Below, piece by piece: positions 54,051 through 63,130 of a DNA stretch of 64,000 bases. Origin of the DNA: an uncultured Myxococcales bacterium (GTDB lineage: Bacteria; Myxococcota_A; UBA9042; DTJE01). Position numbers and translations under genes: made by a program. The DNA lies in the NCBI GenBank assembly GCA_903847405.1, contig CAINDP010000099.1, positions 1 through 64,000 on the forward strand, in the 5' to 3' direction. Position 1 is the stretch's first letter. Every line of letters starts with the position of its first letter. Under the pieces are notes generated by a model. It was given only the letters and a program-made list of their open reading frames with translations, ran no database searches and was not told the DNA's origin.

Positions 54051-55952
54051 TCACAGGTCCAGTCGAATCGATCCGTACAGGGACCACCCGGGCAGCGGCG
54101 ACTGCAGGAAGTCCACCGCGTCCCGGTCGTTCGTCAGGTTCATCCCGTCCAGGGCCAGCGCGACCCCCCGGGCGGGCCGCAGTTCGACCCGGGCGTCCAG
54201 CCGGAAGCGCCCCGCCTCGGACAGCGAGCCGTAGCGGTCCAGCGTGAACGCCGACTGCCACGAGGGCAGGATCGCCACCCGCAGGGGTCCGACCTCGACT
54301 GCCGCCTCGCCCGCCACCCGGTGTTCGGGGCGTCCCGGCAGGGGCTTCCCGGTGTCGGTGGTCCGGGCATGCAGGAAGGTGTAGGACGCCCGGGCCGACA
54401 GCCACCTCCACCGTCCCTCTGCGGACGTTTCCACGCCGCGCATCGTCGCGCCGCCCGAGTTTTCGGCCCGGACCAGGAAGGCGGACCGCGGCAGGAACAC
54501 GACCAGGTTCCGGGCGCGGTTCTCGAAGTACGCCGCCTTGATGCTCCAGCCGGCGCCCGTGGCCTCGATCCCGGCGTCCCAGGTCAGGGCGTCCTCGGGC
54601 TGGAGGTCCGGGTTCCCCTGGACGTAGCCGGCGTCGAAGTACAGTTCCTCGAGGGTCGGCAGGCGGAACGCCCGGGCCACGTTGGCGGTGATCCGGAAGG
54701 GGCCGAAGGGACGCAGGAAGGCCCCGGCCCGCGGCAGGGCCCGGACGCCGAAGCCCTCGTCCCATTCGACGCGAACGTCGGCCTCGATCCCCCACCAGCC
54801 GCCCGGCCGCCCGACGCGACTTCCCACGCGGCCCGCCGCGGTCGTCCGCCGGGGTTCATAGGAGGCCTGGCTCTTGCGCTGCACGTCGCCCCGGTCCCAG
54901 GTGAACGAGGCCCCGGCGGACAGGGACGCCAGGTCCCAGGGCGCGACCTCGGCCTCGGCCTCGCCGCCCAGGCCCCAGGCGACCAGCCGGGTATCGACGG
55001 CGGGACCCATCGGCGGCGCCGCGTCGGCGAAGGCGAAGCCCAGGCGACGCACCCAGGCCCGGACGGCCGACGAGCCCCCGCGGCCGAACAGCCGGGGGCC
55101 CTCGTAGGACAGTCGCGCGATCAGGCGATCGTTGCGCTGGCGGGCGGTGGTCGACGGGAACTGCTCCAGGCCGGGGACGTCCCGTTCTTCCCGGAGGCCC
55201 TCCAGCAGCAGGCCCCATCGATGCCCCGGCGCCGGCTCGAAGCCGGCCCGCGCCAGGCCCTCGACCGCCAGGGAGGCGTTGTGATCCCGCTGCCGGGTCC
55301 GGCCGTTCGCGTCCCGGAACGTGTAGTCCCCGGTCGAGGTCAGGATCCCGGCGGACGCCATCCCGCCGAACCGCCCCGAGGTCCCGCCGGCCGCGGCCTT
55401 CAGGCGGTGCGTTCCGAAGGACCCGAACAGGGTCGAGGCCCGGAGGAAGGGGCCGTCGAGGGGATCGGGGATCACGGCCCGGAGGACCCCGCCCACGGCG
55501 TCGGTGCCGTTGCGAGCCGAGGCGCCGCCCCGCTGCAGTTCCAGGGCGTCCAGGGGCAGCAGGGACAGCGCCGCAAGGTCCGCGCCGCCCAGGAACGGCG
55601 AGTTCAGGGGCACGCCGTCCAGCGTCGCCAGCGTTCCCTGGGGGTCGGCGCCCCGGACCGACAGGGACGCGGCCTGTCCGGGACCGCCGGCCTGCCGGAC
55701 GTGGGCCCCGGGCGTCCGGTCCACGGCCTGGGCCGGCCCGTTGGGCGCCTCGAGGTCGGCGGGGGTGGTGATGCGCTGGGTGGCCGCGACCGCGTCCTTC
55801 CGATCGGCGGTCGCCTCGACCTCCACCGGCGGAACCACGACGGCCTCCTGGGCCAAGGCGAGGGCGGGCAGCAGGGCCATGGCGAGGAGGCAGGGGGCCA
55901 CCAAGGGGGCAACAGCCCGCCGAAACGACGGATGGGGTGGGTCGAGCCTCAC
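54051..55952 (-). CDS. btuB: TonB-dependent cobalamin receptor (BtuB-like)
   Basis: The protein has 633 residues: a signal peptide (through LALAQ), a TonB box region, a plug domain (TPADLEAPNGPAQAVDRTPG, VRQAGGPGQAASLSVRGADPQGTLATLDGVPLNS) and a beta-barrel ending GWSLYGSIRLDL with a C-terminal hydrophobic residue as barrels have. I chose GTG at 55952 (AGAGGCG upstream); the frame is open further upstream but runs into the riboswitch. B12 as substrate is inferred from the riboswitch and the btuFCD genes. Confidence 0.9.
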   Translation of the reverse strand: MRLDPPHPSFRRAVAPLVAPCLLAMALLPALALAQEAVVVPPVEVEATADRKDAVAATQRITTPADLEAPNGPAQAVDRTPGAHVRQAGGPGQAASLSVRGADPQGTLATLDGVPLNSPFLGGADLAALSLLPLDALELQRGGASARNGTDAVGGVLRAVIPDPLDGPFLRASTLFGSFGTHRLKAAAGGTSGRFGGMASAGILTSTGDYTFRDANGRTRQRDHNASLAVEGLARAGFEPAPGHRWGLLLEGLREERDVPGLEQFPSTTARQRNDRLIARLSYEGPRLFGRGGSSAVRAWVRRLGFAFADAAPPMGPAVDTRLVAWGLGGEAEAEVAPWDLASLSAGASFTWDRGDVQRKSQASYEPRRTTAAGRVGSRVGRPGGWWGIEADVRVEWDEGFGVRALPRAGAFLRPFGPFRITANVARAFRLPTLEELYFDAGYVQGNPDLQPEDALTWDAGIEATGAGWSIKAAYFENRARNLVVFLPRSAFLVRAENSGGATMRGVETSAEGRWRWLSARASYTFLHARTTDTGKPLPGRPEHRVAGEAAVEVGPLRVAILPSWQSAFTLDRYGSLSEAGRFRLDARVELRPARGVALALDGMNLTNDRDAVDFLQSPLPGWSLYGSIRLDL

Positions 55953-56020
55953 GGGGCGCCTCTTGTCCTCGAAGAGGTTGACCGGGGCGAAGGCGGGGGA
56001 GCCGTCGCGCACCGGGCCAT

Positions 56021-56255
56021 CCTGCGGGCAGGTCTCCTGGCTTGGGGGCCGGGGCGCACCCGATCGGGCGTCCCCAGGAACCGTTCGCCTTCCCAGGGTC
56101 GCCCCCGGTGGCCTCGGAACGGTTCCCGGCCGTGAGGCGCGCCGCATCGGCGACGCCCGTCCGGCCTGCTCCCTTACAGTGGCGGGACCGCGCGGGATTC
56201 ACACCCGCTTCCCTCGAGGACGGGGGTCCTCCCCGTCCACCCGCAAGGGGATTCC
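56021..56255 (-). promoter_or_regulatory. Cobalamin riboswitch
   Basis: On the minus strand the B12 box AGCCAGGAGACCTGCC (56042-56027) is exact. Further upstream come GCCACTGTAAGG (56184-56173) and GGGTGTGAATCCCGC (near 56208-56194), the other hallmark segments of the class. The 5' and 3' limits are approximate. It sits about 70 bases before btuB and would switch off the operon when adenosylcobalamin is bound. Of the 388-base gap between btuB and the Kazal-like gene, this accounts for most; the rest holds the promoter. Confidence 0.95.
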
Positions 56256-56262
56256 GGGGCGA

Positions 56263-56291
56263 ACGTTGTCATGGAGAAGGGTGGAAGTCAA
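56263..56291 (-). promoter_or_regulatory. Promoter of the cobalamin operon (minus strand)
   Basis: TTGACT (56291-56286), 17 bases, CAACGT (56268-56263). The -10 match is weak, but the predicted start near 56256 coincides with the 5' edge of the riboswitch. Confidence 0.4.
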
Positions 56292-56340
56292 ACGGGGGAT
56301 CCGAGGGACCTTGGGGGTCGGCGTGGGAGGGGCGGAGCGG

Positions 56341-57771
56341 CTACGGGCAGGCGCCGACCGTGGAGGTCTCGCCGAAGCACTTGGTCGGGAAGCAGGAGGT
56401 CGGGTAGGTGATGCCGTCGGCGCCGCAGTGCACGCCGTCCTCGGTCCCGGCCTTCGGGCTGGCGATGGTGCCGCACTGGGTCGTGCAGAACGAACACTGG
56501 CCGGCCGTGCCGATGCTGGTCCCGGCAAGGCACGTCTCGAAGCAGGCGTTCTGGTACGTCGTGTTGGCGGCGCAGACCGGCGACAGGGTCGTCGGGCACT
56601 GCTCGCAGATGCGCGTGCAGGCGCCGGTGTGCAGGACGCCGCCGTGGCAGGCGGCCTGGCAGGCGTTGGCGTAGGTCTTGCCGTCGTTGCCGCAGACCGC
56701 CGTGCCGGTCGTGGGGCAGGGCGAGGCGCCGTGGCACAGGGCGGTGCACTGGTTCGGGTAGGCGTTGCCGTCGTTGCCGCATACCTCGACCATCGGGTCG
56801 CTGTCGCACTGCGGGCAGCAGAAGCCCGCGTAGGCGATCTGCTTGGTCCCCGTGCCGCAGGTCGTGGCCGCGCAGGCGTTGCCGTACGTGATGTTGTCCT
56901 CGCCGCAGACCGGCGAGCAGGTGGTCGGGCAGGACGGGCAGAAGCCCTGGCCCAGGCACTCGCCGCGGCACGCCCGGGTGGCCCCGGCGCCGCAGGTCGC
57001 CAGCGAGCACTGGTTGTCGTACGTCTTGTTGTCGCTGCCGCAGACCTTGTCCTCGGGCTGGCCCAGGCAGGCCTCGCACACCGGCGGCGGGCAGATCCCG
57101 AAGTTCTGGATCTTCGTGTCGTAGGTGAACAGGCAGTTGAGGGCATCCTTCATCGCGCAGACGTCGGCGAAGTCGGTCTTGACGCCGGCGTTGTCGCCGC
57201 AGACCGGGCCGCACGTCGCGAACGACAGGCGCTCGCATTCCGCGGTCTTGTCGCAGGGGCAGACGGCGCACTCGCCGCGCCAGGTGTAGTAGTTGGCCTC
57301 GGGCAGGTCCACGCAGTCCGTCTTGTCGCCCGTGCAGCCTACGCAGTTGGGGCCCGGGGCGCAGAGGGCGCACTTCGCGCAGACGTCGCTCTTGAACTCG
57401 GTCCGTGCCAGGCCGGGGAGGGGACCCTGGAGGCAGACTTCCGCGCCCACGACGGTCTCGTTGCAGGGACACTGCGACGGCAGCACTTCCACGCCGGGGT
57501 CTGTCGGTTCGATGGTTTCCCCGTCCGGGATGCCTTCGTCCGGAACTTCCACGTCGACCACCACGCCCTCTTCCGCCTGGTCGTCCCGATCCACGGTGCC
57601 ATCCACCGGCACGTCGACGGTCGTTCCGTCCGGCACGTCCGATTCGATCAATTCGACGTCATCGACATCCTCGATCGGGATGTCCGTCGGCGCCGAACTG
57701 CCACCGCAGGCCAGGGCCAACACGAGGACGGCGGCCCACAGGGGCGAACGAAGCGTGGATCGAACGGTCAT
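56341..57771 (-). CDS. Cys-rich lipoprotein with multiple Kazal-like domains
   Basis: The protein has 476 residues: a lipoprotein signal (LVLALACGG), an acidic Asp/Val/Pro-rich linker (about 25-95) and about six Kazal-like modules, each with a V/HCGxDGxTYxNxC motif (VCGSDNKTYDNQC, VCGEDNITYGNAC, VCGNDGKTYANAC and others). Kazal domains inhibit serine proteases; bacterial multi-Kazal lipoproteins may protect the surface or be structural. GGAGG stands 6 bases before the ATG at 57771; an ATG 12 bases earlier is less well placed. It follows the outer-membrane protein gene by 55 bases. Confidence 0.85.
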   Translation of the reverse strand: MTVRSTLRSPLWAAVLVLALACGGSSAPTDIPIEDVDDVELIESDVPDGTTVDVPVDGTVDRDDQAEEGVVVDVEVPDEGIPDGETIEPTDPGVEVLPSQCPCNETVVGAEVCLQGPLPGLARTEFKSDVCAKCALCAPGPNCVGCTGDKTDCVDLPEANYYTWRGECAVCPCDKTAECERLSFATCGPVCGDNAGVKTDFADVCAMKDALNCLFTYDTKIQNFGICPPPVCEACLGQPEDKVCGSDNKTYDNQCSLATCGAGATRACRGECLGQGFCPSCPTTCSPVCGEDNITYGNACAATTCGTGTKQIAYAGFCCPQCDSDPMVEVCGNDGNAYPNQCTALCHGASPCPTTGTAVCGNDGKTYANACQAACHGGVLHTGACTRICEQCPTTLSPVCAANTTYQNACFETCLAGTSIGTAGQCSFCTTQCGTIASPKAGTEDGVHCGADGITYPTSCFPTKCFGETSTVGACP

Positions 57772-57826
57772 GGCAGCCTCCAAGACAAAAAGGTGCGCCG
57801 GTCATAGTGTACGGCACCCGCCCGCA

Positions 57827-58756
57827 TCAGGGCAAGAACACTCGGAACGAGGATTCGATCATCCAGTCGGACACGTGCGTGACGTCGTGGGCATAGCCGA
57901 CGTCCACGCCCACGTACTTCGACACGTAGCCGAGGCCGGCCGAGATGCGCATCTGCGTGTGGTCGAAGGTGCCGACCCGGTCCCAGACGAACCCGGCCCG
58001 CAGGGCGATCATCTGCGCCAGGGTCAGTTCCAGGCCCGCCATCGGACTGGGGGTGACCGTATTCGTCCCCTTGGACTCGAGGTCGAGGTCCACGTCCACG
58101 CCGAAGTGCAGGATCGAATAGTTGATGCCCAGGCCGATGCCCACCGAGCGGGGGGCGATGGGGCGCCGGACCAGCAGGTTGGCGCCGCCCTTCACCTTCT
58201 GCATCGTGATGATGTTCTGGGCGGCCACGCCGATGTAGAAGAGATCGTTGAAGCCCACCAGGACACCCAGGTCCATGGACGGGGCCCACTTGTTCAAATC
58301 GTTGATGCCGCCCGACGCGTCCTGCTCCACCTTCATGTACCGGAAGCCGCCGCCGTAGCAGAACTGGATGCTCTTGGACCGGAACTGGGAGGCCACGGCG
58401 AACCGCAGGTCGTGGGTCTGGGTATTCATCCCGCCCTTGTCGGCGTACGAATAGGAATACCCCGCGCCGCCGGCCAGTTCCTGGTTGGTCTTGGAATCCA
58501 CGAACGACAGGTGGCCGTTGTGCCCGTTGGCGAACGACTTGTACCCGTAGCCGAGGTCGATGGCGTAGCTCATGGTCTGGGCCATGCCCGCCGGGTTGAA
58601 GTACAGGCCCGACGTGCCCATGCCCAGGGCCCGGACGGCGTCGCCCATGCCCAGGGCCCGGGCCGGTGCACCGTTCTCCCGGGCGAGGGCGGGCGTTGTC
58701 GCCAGCGCCAGGGCGGCGACGATTCCGAAGATGCCTGAAACACGCGCGAACCGCAT
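57827..58756 (-). CDS. Outer-membrane protein of the PorV/UPF0164-like type
   Basis: The protein has 309 residues: a signal peptide (ending ALARE) and a beta-barrel-like body. The start of the mature protein (ARALGMGDAVRALGMGTSGLYFNPAGMAQ) is the motif of PorV/PorQ-like and UPF0164 barrels. The C-terminus ends in SSFRVFLP, an amphipathic strand. It may anchor or help export surface proteins such as the Kazal-like lipoprotein encoded next to it. A well-formed promoter lies upstream. Confidence 0.8.
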   Translation of the reverse strand: MRFARVSGIFGIVAALALATTPALARENGAPARALGMGDAVRALGMGTSGLYFNPAGMAQTMSYAIDLGYGYKSFANGHNGHLSFVDSKTNQELAGGAGYSYSYADKGGMNTQTHDLRFAVASQFRSKSIQFCYGGGFRYMKVEQDASGGINDLNKWAPSMDLGVLVGFNDLFYIGVAAQNIITMQKVKGGANLLVRRPIAPRSVGIGLGINYSILHFGVDVDLDLESKGTNTVTPSPMAGLELTLAQMIALRAGFVWDRVGTFDHTQMRISAGLGYVSKYVGVDVGYAHDVTHVSDWMIESSFRVFLP

Positions 58757-58776
58757 GGAGTCCTCCCGACGGGACG

Positions 58777-58805
58777 ACGGTATGCCGCGGTCGTGGGAGT
58801 GTCAA
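58777..58805 (-). promoter_or_regulatory. Promoter of the PorV-like gene (minus strand)
   Basis: A perfect TTGACA (58805-58800), 17 bases, TACCGT (58782-58777). The start near 58770 leaves a 14-base leader containing GGAGGA. Confidence 0.6.
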
Positions 58806-58907
58806 GAAAGCGGCCCCGGGGCTGGCCCGAGCGCGGCAACTGTGGCGGATACTGGATTCGCGGGGCCGGCCGTGGCAGGATCGCGCCGCCCCTCACGGAG
58901 GCATCCC

Positions 58908-59627
58908 ATGGCCGATCGTCGCGTCGTGATCGTCATTCCCACCTACAACGAGGCCGAAAACATCGGCCTGATCATCCCGGCGATCCACCAGGTCGTCCCG
59001 GCGGCGGACATCCTGGTGGTGGACGATTCGTCGCCGGACGGGACCGGGCGGATCGTCGAGGGCCTGGCCGCGGCCGACCCGCGGGTCCGCCTGCTGTCCC
59101 GGGCGGGCAAGCAGGGCCTGGGCAAGGCCTACGTGGCGGGGTTCCGGGAGTGCCTGGACCGGGGCTACGACGTCATCGTGCAGATGGACTGCGACTTCAG
59201 CCACCCGCCGCACTACCTCGTGGACGTGCTGGCGGGCCTGGACCGGGCCGACGTCGTCATCGGCTCGCGGTACGTGAAGGGCGGCGAAACCGAGCACTGG
59301 CCGCTGAAGCGCAAGATCCTCAGCATGGGCGGGAACCTGTACGCCCGGGTGATCCTGGGCGTGCCGGTCATCGACCTGACGGGCGGCTTCAAGGCCTGGA
59401 AGCGCGAGGTCCTGGAGGCCATCGCGCTGGAGGAGGTCGGCGCCGCCGGCTACGCCTTCCAGATGGAAATGAACTTCCGGGCGCACCGGCGCGGATTCCG
59501 GATCATCGAGGTCCCCATCACGTTCCCCGATCGCACCCGCGGCGAGTCCAAGCTGGGCAGCGGGATTTTCTGGGAGTCGTTGAAGATGCCCTGGCGCCTG
59601 CGGTTCGGCGGGCGCAAGACGTCCTGA
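58908..59627 (+). CDS. Polyprenol-phosphate mannosyltransferase-like glycosyltransferase (GT2)
   Basis: The protein has 239 residues with no membrane helices. It shows the GT2 start VVIVIPTYNEAENIG, the nucleotide motif DILVVDDSSPDGTG, the metal site MDCDFSHPP and the dolichol-phosphate-mannose-synthase signature VIGSRYVKGGE. DPM-synthase-like enzymes charge a lipid carrier with a sugar for later transfer. GGAGG stands 7 bases before the ATG. The gene ends 4 bases before the stop of the convergent ArsA-like gene. Confidence 0.92.
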   Translation: MADRRVVIVIPTYNEAENIGLIIPAIHQVVPAADILVVDDSSPDGTGRIVEGLAAADPRVRLLSRAGKQGLGKAYVAGFRECLDRGYDVIVQMDCDFSHPPHYLVDVLAGLDRADVVIGSRYVKGGETEHWPLKRKILSMGGNLYARVILGVPVIDLTGGFKAWKREVLEAIALEEVGAAGYAFQMEMNFRAHRRGFRIIEVPITFPDRTRGESKLGSGIFWESLKMPWRLRFGGRKTS

Positions 59628-59631
59628 CGGT

Positions 59632-60795
59632 TCAGATTGCGGCGTCCAGGTACCCTACCAGCGTCGCCAGCGCGGTCAGATCGCGCAGTTCCCCCCGCAT
59701 CAACGGGATCGCCACCACCGGTACCGGCGCCACGGCCTCCCGCACCTCGGCGACCCGGCCGGCATCCTCGGTGGCGTCCTCCCGGTATTCCAGGGCCAGG
59801 ACTCCGGCCTCGGTGGCCAGGCGGGCCAGGGCCTCCCGGTCCACGATCTGCAGGGCCGGCTCGGCCAGCAGCGTTTCCCGGAGGGCATCGACGTCCACCT
59901 CGGCTCCCTGGGGCAGCGCGCACCCGGGCGGGGGCCAGGCGTGGACCCGGTTGACCAGGATCACCGACGGCAGCAGGCCGCGACGGGCCAGTTCGTCCGC
60001 CGCGTCCCGCAGGCGGGTGGCGGCCCCCGGCTGGGGCCGGCCGACCAGCACGGTCGCGGTGCTCTTGCCGGACAGCAGCGCCTTGACCCGGACGGCCCGC
60101 TCCCGGAACCCGTCGAAGAGGGGCGAAAACGCCAGCAGGAAATCCAGGGTGGCCAGGAACGTGTCCTCGCCCGCGAACTTGCCGATGCCCTTCAGGACCA
60201 CGCTGCGCCAGCGCACGGCGCCCAGCCCCACGCGCGACAGTCCCGCCGAGGCGCCCACGAACAGGCGGAAGGCCTCGGATCCCAGCAGGCCGTCCAGCCG
60301 GTCCGGCGCGTCCAGGAAGTCCAGCGCGTGCCGCTCGGGGGGCGTGTCCAGCACCACCAGGTCGTAGCGGCCGGACTCCAGGGCCTCCAGCAGGCGCTCC
60401 ATGGCCATGTACTCGTGGGTGCCGGCCATGCGGGTCACGGCCTTGCGATAGAACACGTTGTCCATGATGCGGCGGCGGGCCTCGTCGGAGGGCGCGACGC
60501 GGTTGACCAGGCGGTCCAGTTCGGTCGCGGCGTCCAGCACCATGGCCGACAGGGCGCCGCCGGTCGCGACGGGCCCCAGCGCGCCCAGGGGCACGGGCTC
60601 CTCGACGCCCGGCCGGCCCGACAGCCCCAGGGCGTCCTTCAGGCGGTTGGCGGGATCCACGGTGACGGCCAGCACCCGTCGGCCCGACAGGGCCAGGCGG
60701 GTCGCGATCGCTGCGGCGACCGTGGTCTTGCCGACCCCGCCGTCCCCCAGGACCACCAGGACCTGCCGGTCCCGGGCCAGGGCCATCACGTCCAT
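59632..60795 (-). CDS. ArsA/GET3-like P-loop ATPase
   Basis: The protein has 387 residues: deviant Walker A GDGGVGKTT (Lys23), DPANRLKDALG, the switch-like DLVVLDTPPERHALDFLDAP and a C-terminal LVNRV motif. The family includes arsenite pump ATPases and tail-anchored protein chaperones. No ars genes are present. It starts 32 bases after the mutase gene and is probably co-transcribed, in the place where the mutase GTPase chaperone MeaB might be expected. Confidence 0.85.
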   Translation of the reverse strand: MDVMALARDRQVLVVLGDGGVGKTTVAAAIATRLALSGRRVLAVTVDPANRLKDALGLSGRPGVEEPVPLGALGPVATGGALSAMVLDAATELDRLVNRVAPSDEARRRIMDNVFYRKAVTRMAGTHEYMAMERLLEALESGRYDLVVLDTPPERHALDFLDAPDRLDGLLGSEAFRLFVGASAGLSRVGLGAVRWRSVVLKGIGKFAGEDTFLATLDFLLAFSPLFDGFRERAVRVKALLSGKSTATVLVGRPQPGAATRLRDAADELARRGLLPSVILVNRVHAWPPPGCALPQGAEVDVDALRETLLAEPALQIVDREALARLATEAGVLALEYREDATEDAGRVAEVREAVAPVPVVAIPLMRGELRDLTALATLVGYLDAAI

Positions 60796-60827
60796 GGATC
60801 GCCTCCCCGTCCCAAGGGACCCGGAAC

Positions 60828-62519
60828 CTACCGTGCCCCCGCGGGCCGTGCCCGTCCGTAACTGGCTTCCAGGGCCCGCGCGATTTCCCCCAGCGTGGCG
60901 CGGCTGCGGACGGCTTCGACGATGGTGGGCACCACCTCGCCGTTGCCTGCCGCCGCCGCGGTGACCCGGGCCAGGGCCGCCTGGGTCGCCTGCTGGTTTC
61001 GCGCGGCCCGGAACCGTCGCATCTGGTCGCAGCGTCCGGCCTCCAGGGCCTCGGCCGCCTCCGGGGGACGATCCCCTCCCGCGGGCCGGGGCGTCAGCGC
61101 CCCCCGATCGGCCTCGGGCCCCTGTTCCCGGTGGCAGTTGAGGCCCACGATGCGGTGTTTCCCGGAGTCGATCGCCCGCTGGGCGCGATAGGCCGAGTCG
61201 TCGATCTGCCGCTGGATCCAGCCGTCCTCGATGCACCGGACCACGCCGCCCAGGGCCTCGATCCGGTCCACCAGGGCCAGGGCATCCCGGACGATGCGAT
61301 CGGTCATCGCCTCGACCAGGTACGAGCCCCCCAGGGGATCCACCACGTCGCGGACATGGGACTCCTCGGCGATGACCTGCTGGGTGCGCAGGGCCAGGTG
61401 GGCCGTGGCCTCCGAAGGCAGGGACAGGGCCTCGTCCAGCGCGTTGGTGTGCAGCGACTGGGTTCCGCCCAGCACCCCGGCCAGCGCCTGGAGCGTCACG
61501 CGGACCACGTTGTTTTCGGGTTGCTGGGCCGTCAGGGTGCTCCCGCCGGTCTGGGTGTGGAAGCGGATGGCCATCGATCGGGGGTCTTTCGCGCCCAGGT
61601 GATCCTTCATCACGGTGGCCCAGGCGACCCGGGCCGCCCGGAACTTCGCGATTTCCTCGAAGAAATTGTTGTGGCAGGCGAAGAAGAACGACAGGCGGGG
61701 CGCGAAGGCGTCCACGTCCAGTCCCCGGGCGACCACCGCCCGGACATACGTCAGGCCGTTGGCCAGCGTGAAGCCGACTTCCTGCACGGCGTCCGCCCCG
61801 GCCTCGCGGATGTGGTAGCCGCTGATGCTGATCGAGTGGAACTGCGGCATCGTCCGCTGCAGGTGGACGACGAGGTCCGCGGCCAGGGCCAGGCTGGGCC
61901 GCGGGGGATAGATGTAGGTCCCGCGCGCCACGTACTCCTTCAGCACGTCGTTCTGGACCGTGCCCTCCAGGCGGGCCGGGTCCATGCCCCGCTCCTCGGC
62001 GACGACCTGCAGCATCCCGACCAGGATCGGGGCGGTCGCGTTGGCCGTGATGGAAATCGACACCCGGTCCAGCGGGATGCCGTCGAAGATGCGCGCCAGA
62101 TCGTCCACGGTGGCCACCGACACGCCGGCCCGGCCCACCTCGCCGACCGCCCGGGGATCGTCGGGGTCCATCCCCATCTGGGTCGGCAGGTCGAAGGCCA
62201 TCGACAGGCCGGTCTGGCCCCGTTCCAGCAGGTACCGGAACCGGCCGTTCGTGTCGTCGGACGTCCCGAAGCCGGCGTACTGGCGCATGGTCCAGGTGCG
62301 GCCCCGGTACATGGTGGCGAAGACGCCGCGCCGGTAGGGCGGGCGCCCGGGGAGGTCCGGGGCGGCATCGCTTTCGCCCGGGCGCGGATCGACGAACAGG
62401 AAGGGCTGGGACTCGCCCGTGGACAGGGTGTGCGTGCCGTCGTCCGGCAGGAAGCCCTCGGAGTCCGCCCCCGCGTCCCGGAAGAAGCGCCGCAGTTCCT
62501 CGTTCCGGTCCCCGCTCAT
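60828..62519 (-). CDS. Methylmalonyl-CoA mutase, catalytic (large) subunit
   Basis: The protein has 563 residues, covering the acyl-CoA-binding TIM-barrel domain ([72 protein letters not shown]). Counting from His236 (equivalent to His244 of the Propionibacterium enzyme), Tyr81, Arg79, Arg199 and Arg275 fall where Tyr89, Arg87, Arg207 and Arg283 lie, as expected for methylmalonyl-CoA. The position equivalent to Tyr75 is Phe67. The C-terminal B12-binding domain is absent, so a separate small subunit is needed and is not in the window. It follows the biotin-carrier gene by 10 bases. Confidence 0.9.
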   Translation of the reverse strand: MSGDRNEELRRFFRDAGADSEGFLPDDGTHTLSTGESQPFLFVDPRPGESDAAPDLPGRPPYRRGVFATMYRGRTWTMRQYAGFGTSDDTNGRFRYLLERGQTGLSMAFDLPTQMGMDPDDPRAVGEVGRAGVSVATVDDLARIFDGIPLDRVSISITANATAPILVGMLQVVAEERGMDPARLEGTVQNDVLKEYVARGTYIYPPRPSLALAADLVVHLQRTMPQFHSISISGYHIREAGADAVQEVGFTLANGLTYVRAVVARGLDVDAFAPRLSFFFACHNNFFEEIAKFRAARVAWATVMKDHLGAKDPRSMAIRFHTQTGGSTLTAQQPENNVVRVTLQALAGVLGGTQSLHTNALDEALSLPSEATAHLALRTQQVIAEESHVRDVVDPLGGSYLVEAMTDRIVRDALALVDRIEALGGVVRCIEDGWIQRQIDDSAYRAQRAIDSGKHRIVGLNCHREQGPEADRGALTPRPAGGDRPPEAAEALEAGRCDQMRRFRAARNQQATQAALARVTAAAAGNGEVVPTIVEAVRSRATLGEIARALEASYGRARPAGAR

Positions 62520-62529
62520 CGATTCTCCG

Positions 62530-63123
62530 TCAATCCAGCCGGACCAGGACCCCGTCGCGTTCCACCCGATCGCCCTCGCCCACCAGGACCTCGGTCACCT
62601 GGCCGTCCCGCGGGGCCCGGACCTCGTCTTCCATCTTCATGGCTTCCAGGACCAGCAGCGGCTGCCCCTTCACGACCCGATCCCCGACCGCCACCCGGAT
62701 GTGGACGACCCGTCCGGCCATGCGCGCCGCCACCCGGCCCGTCTGGGCCTCGGGCATCGCCGGCGCGACGGAGCCGATGCGCCGGGGCGACACGAACAGG
62801 CTGTGGGTCCCCACCACGACCTCGGTCAGGGGACCCGTGGGGCCGACGGCAGGCACCACGACGCGCCCCGACGGCAGCATCAGGCCGACGGTTCCGTGCA
62901 GCCGCAGCACCTTGAGGGGCACGCGGGACTCGCCGACGCGCACCCAGATCCACGCGTCGTCCGCGCCCTCGATCACGGCATGAAGTGTGGTGTCGGCCCG
63001 CGTGCGAACCTCGACCCGGGTGCGCCGGTGCTCGGCGGCGACCTTCGTCGTCCCGGCGTCGGGCCCGTCCTCGGGCAGCAGCGTCCCCGGGACGACCGGG
63101 ACCTCGGTTTGCTTGCAGCTCAT
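62530..63123 (-). CDS. Biotin carboxyl carrier protein
   Basis: The protein has 197 residues. The C-terminal 75 residues form a biotinyl domain with EAMKMEDEV (biotinylated Lys163). The N-terminal 110 residues are a beta-rich extension with no clear family. It would carry CO2 between the adjacent biotin carboxylase and a carboxyltransferase outside the window, probably for propionyl-CoA or acetyl-CoA carboxylation. Position beside a mutase points to propionyl-CoA. The ATG is close to the end of the biotin carboxylase gene (see the frameshift note). Confidence 0.9.
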   Translation of the reverse strand: MSCKQTEVPVVPGTLLPEDGPDAGTTKVAAEHRRTRVEVRTRADTTLHAVIEGADDAWIWVRVGESRVPLKVLRLHGTVGLMLPSGRVVVPAVGPTGPLTEVVVGTHSLFVSPRRIGSVAPAMPEAQTGRVAARMAGRVVHIRVAVGDRVVKGQPLLVLEAMKMEDEVRAPRDGQVTEVLVGEGDRVERDGVLVRLD

Positions 63124-63130
63124 CGGCCGC

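Noticed and set aside
60828-62519. Apparent loss of a substrate Arg at SLAL (residues 209-212) in the mutase
   Set aside because: Re-aligning by the fixed spacing to His236 and Arg275 places the substrate Arg at 199 (VARGTY), where it is conserved.
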